Origin: CAIRDP01 sp037138335
GTDB lineage: Bacteria; Bacteroidota; Bacteroidia; Bacteroidales; FEN-979
NCBI GenBank assembly: GCA_037138335.1
Contig: JBAXIO010000018.1
Coordinates: 1 to 64,000, forward strand
DNA length: 64,000 bases
Direction: 5' to 3'
Shown: in pieces, positions 60,752 through 64,000 of the stretch
How positions within the stretch are numbered: position 1 is the stretch's first letter
How the letters are laid out: every line of letters starts with the position of its first letter
Made by a program: the position numbers and the translations under genes
The notes under the pieces: generated by a model
What the model saw: only the letters and a program-made list of their open reading frames with translations
Database searches by the model: none
What the model was told of the DNA's origin: nothing

Positions 60752-61765
60752 TTACTTTATCAGGAAGGTGAATTTGTCGAAGTTTTTAAGTGCAATGCCG
60801 GTACCCCTGGCAACAGCACGTAAAGGATCTTCGGCAACATGTACCTTCAATTTGGTTTTCAGATGTATTCGCTTGTCGAGCCCCCTTAACAACGCACCTC
60901 CCCCTGTGAGATAGATCCCTGTTTCGAAAATATCCGAAGCCAGTTCCGGAGGGGTCATTTCCAGGGCGTTAAGAACCGCAGCTTCAATTTTTGCCACAGA
61001 TTTATCCAGGGCATGAGCTATTTCGGCATGGTTCACGATAACTTCCTTTGGGATTCCCGAAAGCAGGTCACGGCCGTGCACCGCGTAATCAGGAGGAGGG
61101 TTGTCGATGTCGACCAGGGCAGCCCCGACTTCTATTTTTATCCTTTCTGCCGTACGCTCTCCTACATTGATATTATGCTGCTTTCTCATGTATTCCTCAA
61201 TATCGGAATTGAATTCATCACCGGCAATGCGGATGGATTTGCTGTTAACAATACCCCCAAGTGCAATAACGGCTATTTCGCTGGTTCCTCCACCGATGTC
61301 AATCACCATGTTGCCAATTGGCTCAAGAACATCAATGCCTATGCCGATTGCTGCAGCCATAGGCTCATGTATAAGCCTCACTTCTTTAGCTCCCGCCTGT
61401 TCTGCCGAATCCTTGACAGCTCGTTCTTCAACTTCGGTAATGCCTGAAGGAATACAAATGACCATTTTCATTGCAGGGGGAAACCAGGATTTACCTATCT
61501 GTATCATCTTGATCATTTCCCTGATCATATGCTCTGCAGCCTGGAAATCGGCAATAACCCCGCCCCTTAACGGGCGGATAGTCTTGATGTTCTCATGGGT
61601 CTTGCCATGCATCATCTGTGCCTTTTTCCCAACAGCAATGATCTTTCCCGAACTCCGTTCAATGGCGACAATGGAAGGTTCGTCAACTACAACCTTGTCG
61701 TTATAAATTATTACCGTATTGGCTGTACCAAGATCGATAGCAATTTCCTTAGTAAATAATCCCAT
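60752..61765 (-). CDS. mreB: Rod shape-determining protein MreB
   Basis: An actin-like ATPase of 337 residues that forms membrane-associated filaments and sets rod shape. Nucleotide motifs: AIDLGTANTVIIYNDKVVVDEPSIVA (phosphate 1), VIDIGGGTSEIAVIALGGIV (phosphate 2) and GIYLTGGGALLRGLDKRI (adenosine). The length is normal. It lies six bases after purH and is followed closely by mreC and mreD. Confidence 0.96.
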   Translation of the reverse strand: MGLFTKEIAIDLGTANTVIIYNDKVVVDEPSIVAIERSSGKIIAVGKKAQMMHGKTHENIKTIRPLRGGVIADFQAAEHMIREMIKMIQIGKSWFPPAMKMVICIPSGITEVEERAVKDSAEQAGAKEVRLIHEPMAAAIGIGIDVLEPIGNMVIDIGGGTSEIAVIALGGIVNSKSIRIAGDEFNSDIEEYMRKQHNINVGERTAERIKIEVGAALVDIDNPPPDYAVHGRDLLSGIPKEVIVNHAEIAHALDKSVAKIEAAVLNALEMTPPELASDIFETGIYLTGGGALLRGLDKRIHLKTKLKVHVAEDPLRAVARGTGIALKNFDKFTFLIK

Positions 61766-61771
61766 TTTGCT

Positions 61772-63298
61772 TTAATGTTTAAAGTGGCGTATGCCTGTAA
61801 ATACCATGGCCATATCATGATCATCGCAGAACTTCACCGAATCGGCATCCCGGATCGACCCCCCGGGCTGAATTACAGCCGAGATCCCTGCTTCATGAGC
61901 GATCTCAACCGAATCGGCAAAGGGGAAAAATGCATCTGAAGCCATTACAGCCCCATTCGTATCAAATCCAAAGGTTGCTGCTTTTAGAATTGCCTGTTTC
62001 ATGGCATCAACGCGTGAAGTCTGCCCCATGCCGCAGCCTATAAGCTGTTTGTTTTTCGATATGACTATAGTATTTGATTTCAGGTGTTTAACTATTTTAT
62101 TTGCAAATAACAGTTCCGAGGTTTCTGCAACAGAAGGCCTCTTTTTTGTAACAAACTGAAAGTCGGTTTCTGTCTCCGCTTGAAGGTCTTTGTCCTGCTC
62201 GAGAACACCGTTAAGGACCGATTTAAACTGGCTGGAACTGAATGATAACGGATTTGATCGCAAAATTATTCTATTTTTCTTTGATTTTAAGACTTCCAGG
62301 GCATTCTTTTCGTATTCCGGCGCCAGGAGGATTTCAAAAAACAGTTTGTTCAATTCACCGGCCGTTTCCATATCTATCTTCCTGTTTGCAATCACAATGC
62401 CGCCGTATGCCGATAATCCGTCGCATGCAAGGGCATCGAGATAGGCGTCTTTGATACTGTCCCTGCATGCCACCCCGCAAGGGTTGGTGTGTTTTATAAC
62501 AGCAACGGCGGGTTCCCGGAATTCCGCAATAAGGTTAATTGCAGCGTCTATGTCAACCAGGTTGTTATAAGAAAGTGCTTTCCCGTGAATTTGCTCAAAG
62601 TTCTCCTGCAGTGAACCGTAAAATGAGCCTTTTTGGTGAGGGTTCTCCCCATATCTCATGGGGGTCGATATAATATGGCTTTGTTTGAAGGCGGCGATTT
62701 TTTCTTTCCGGTTGAAATAATTGAAAATCTGCGTGTCATAATGCGAGGAGACATTAAACGCCTGGGCTGCCAAATAACGCCTTTCTTCAGCATTTGAGAA
62801 ACCGTTGTTCTCCTCAAGCAATTTCATAAGGGTCTTGTAATGGTCGGCTGAAGGGATAACAACCACATGACGGTAATTTTTTGCCGCAGCCCTGATAAGA
62901 GAAATTCCGCCAATATCGATCTTCTCAATGATCTCTTCCTCGTTATCAGTGCCGGCAACAGTTTTTTCAAAAGGATACAGGTCTACGATCACAAGGTCAA
63001 CCGACGGGATATCATAATGCTCAACATCCTTCACATCCGAGAGGGAGTCCCTTCTCCAGAGTATGCCCCCGAAAACTTTGGGATGAAGTGTTTTTACGCG
63101 TCCGCCTAAAATAGAAGGGTAAGAAGTTACCGCCTCAATGGACGTTGCCGCAATACCCTTGCCTAAAAGGAAATCATATGTTCCCCCGGTAGAATAAATA
63201 CGGACGTTATGCGATTCCAGGATTTTCGCAATCTCTTCAATCCCGTCCTTTGAATAGACCGAGATCAGTGCAGAAGTAATTTTAATTTGATCAATCAT
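61772..63298 (-). CDS. purH: Bifunctional AICAR formyltransferase / IMP cyclohydrolase
   Basis: Performs the last two steps of IMP synthesis. The ATG at 63298 gives MIDQIKITSALISVYSKDGIEEIAK, the normal start. Residues about 1-150 form the IMP cyclohydrolase (MGS-like) domain (STGGTYDFLLGKGI, GGRVKTLHPKVFGGIL), and the rest the formyltransferase domain (PMRYGENPHQKGSFYG, AVIKHTNPCGVA, SDAFFPFADSVEIAHEAGISAVIQPGGSIRD). The length of 508 residues is normal. It leads the unit with mreBCD. Confidence 0.95.
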   Translation of the reverse strand: MIDQIKITSALISVYSKDGIEEIAKILESHNVRIYSTGGTYDFLLGKGIAATSIEAVTSYPSILGGRVKTLHPKVFGGILWRRDSLSDVKDVEHYDIPSVDLVIVDLYPFEKTVAGTDNEEEIIEKIDIGGISLIRAAAKNYRHVVVIPSADHYKTLMKLLEENNGFSNAEERRYLAAQAFNVSSHYDTQIFNYFNRKEKIAAFKQSHIISTPMRYGENPHQKGSFYGSLQENFEQIHGKALSYNNLVDIDAAINLIAEFREPAVAVIKHTNPCGVACRDSIKDAYLDALACDGLSAYGGIVIANRKIDMETAGELNKLFFEILLAPEYEKNALEVLKSKKNRIILRSNPLSFSSSQFKSVLNGVLEQDKDLQAETETDFQFVTKKRPSVAETSELLFANKIVKHLKSNTIVISKNKQLIGCGMGQTSRVDAMKQAILKAATFGFDTNGAVMASDAFFPFADSVEIAHEAGISAVIQPGGSIRDADSVKFCDDHDMAMVFTGIRHFKH

Positions 63299-63433
63299 AG
63301 GTATATCTGTAACTCCAAGAGGATTTTTTCGTCTAAAATCAATAAATTCAATTTCCTGCAATGTTATGAAAAATAGCGGGATTTTGCAATAAAAAAGGCT
63401 TAGTTTTTAAGGATTTACGTATCTTTACAATCT

Positions 63434-64000
63434 GTGAAACAATTTAAGGCATACCTTATTTTTCTCCGGCTCTTCAGGGAAAGTTACATTTTTGCCTTAC
63501 AGGCAATTATAGTTAACAAAGTCAGGACTATTTTATCCTTACTCGGAATCACAATCGGTATTTTCTGCGTGATATCGGTGTTTACGGTTTTCGATTCCAT
63601 GGAATCAGCCATAAGGAAAAGCATCGCATCCCTGGGCAGCAATGTTCTGTATGTACAAAAATGGCCGTGGTCAATGGGCTCCGATTACCCCTGGTGGAAA
63701 TACTACCAGAGACCCGAGGCTACGCTGGACGATCTGCGTGAGATAGAAAAACGCAGCAGTCTTGCCGAAAATTCTGCTTTCTTCTCCCAGGTCACCAAAA
63801 CAGTTAAATACCGCAGCAACTATGTTGAAAACGTAGGAATAATGGGTGTTTCCCTCGATTTTGACAAGGTCTGGAAATTCGAAATTGCCAGTGGAAGGTA
63901 TTTCTCGCCCAACGAGGCAGCCAGCGGACGTCCTATAGCCCTGATAGGAGCGGATATTGCAAGCGGTCTGTTTCCGTACCAGGAACCCATTGGTCAGAAA
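63434..64000 (+). CDS. ABC transporter permease, MacB/FtsX-like, cut by the window edge
   Basis: An open frame from GTG 63434 runs to the last base, 189 codons with no stop, and the 3' end lies outside. It reads VKQFKAYLIFLRLFRESY, then ALQAIIVNKVRTILSLLGITIGIFCVISVFTVFDSM, a first membrane helix of the MacB/FtsX type. The following segment AIRKSIASLGSNVLYVQKWPW and later FEIASGRYFSPNEAASGRPIALIGADIASGLF is the periplasmic core domain (MacB_PCD). Such permeases export peptides, lipoproteins or antibiotics, or move no cargo at all. An ATPase gene may follow beyond the window. It is divergent from purH. No ATG fits; GTG is preferred. Confidence 0.82.
   Translation, partial: MKQFKAYLIFLRLFRESYIFALQAIIVNKVRTILSLLGITIGIFCVISVFTVFDSMESAIRKSIASLGSNVLYVQKWPWSMGSDYPWWKYYQRPEATLDDLREIEKRSSLAENSAFFSQVTKTVKYRSNYVENVGIMGVSLDFDKVWKFEIASGRYFSPNEAASGRPIALIGADIASGLFPYQEPIGQK

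Overview
The window looks like a chromosome segment of a Bacteroidota, probably a Bacteroidales-type bacterium. Evidence: a C-terminal type IX secretion sorting domain, a GldH lipoprotein, five BACON repeats, S46 peptidase, DUF4175 and DUF5777 family proteins, an OlsF-type lipid acyltransferase, and repeated use of the Bacteroidota promoter motif TAnnTTTG in place of an E. coli-like -10 box. Species cannot be named from this. No stretch longer than 300 bases lacks a gene.

Layout. 1-2.28 kb is AT-rich accessory DNA with a broken GNAT-like fragment and a large tyrosine recombinase; composition shifts at about 2.28 kb to the host backbone. 2.3-6.1 kb: hemW and a secreted M14 peptidase. 6.1-9.6 kb (minus): nrfH-nrfA-yqeY-methyltransferase, a dissimilatory nitrite-to-ammonia operon with a clear promoter. 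9.7-14 kb: a very large secreted BACON/T9SS protein. 14.1-15.3 kb: ferredoxin plus an Fe-S type Rrf2 regulator. 15.4-18.3 kb: RNA modification enzymes and an EEP-family hydrolase. 18.4-22.8 kb: GH3 acyl-adenylase coupled to a LysE exporter, then an S46 dipeptidyl-peptidase. 23-24.7 kb: LytS/LytTR two-component pair. 24.7-30.4 kb (minus): fused peptide ABC ATPase, RNase R and OlsF-like acyltransferase. 30.5-34.1 kb: comF, a lamin-tail surface protein and asd.

34.2-43.1 kb is the most unusual part. A Crp/Fnr regulator with a palindrome-rich leader is followed by an Fnr-like box and a long run of redox genes: a hexaheme lipoprotein on a collagen-like linker, a small lipoprotein with an odd CTCH motif, a DUF5777 beta-barrel, a monoheme cytochrome c, a heptaheme membrane cytochrome, cytochrome b, a TAT-exported Fe-S protein, an NrfD-type quinol protein and an Ig-like membrane protein. 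Together these could form an electron path from the menaquinone pool through the periplasm to an outer-membrane or surface acceptor.

43.2-64 kb is housekeeping: riboflavin kinase domain, gldH, a 1239-residue histidine kinase, methyltransferase, mnmG flanked on both sides by parS-like 16-mers (suggesting proximity to the chromosome origin), ybeY, a degenerate RsbW-like protein, DUF4175, gltX, tRNA-Gln beside glnS, folB, tRNA-Cys, the purH-mreB-mreC-mreD operon, and the start of a MacB/FtsX-like permease running off the right edge.
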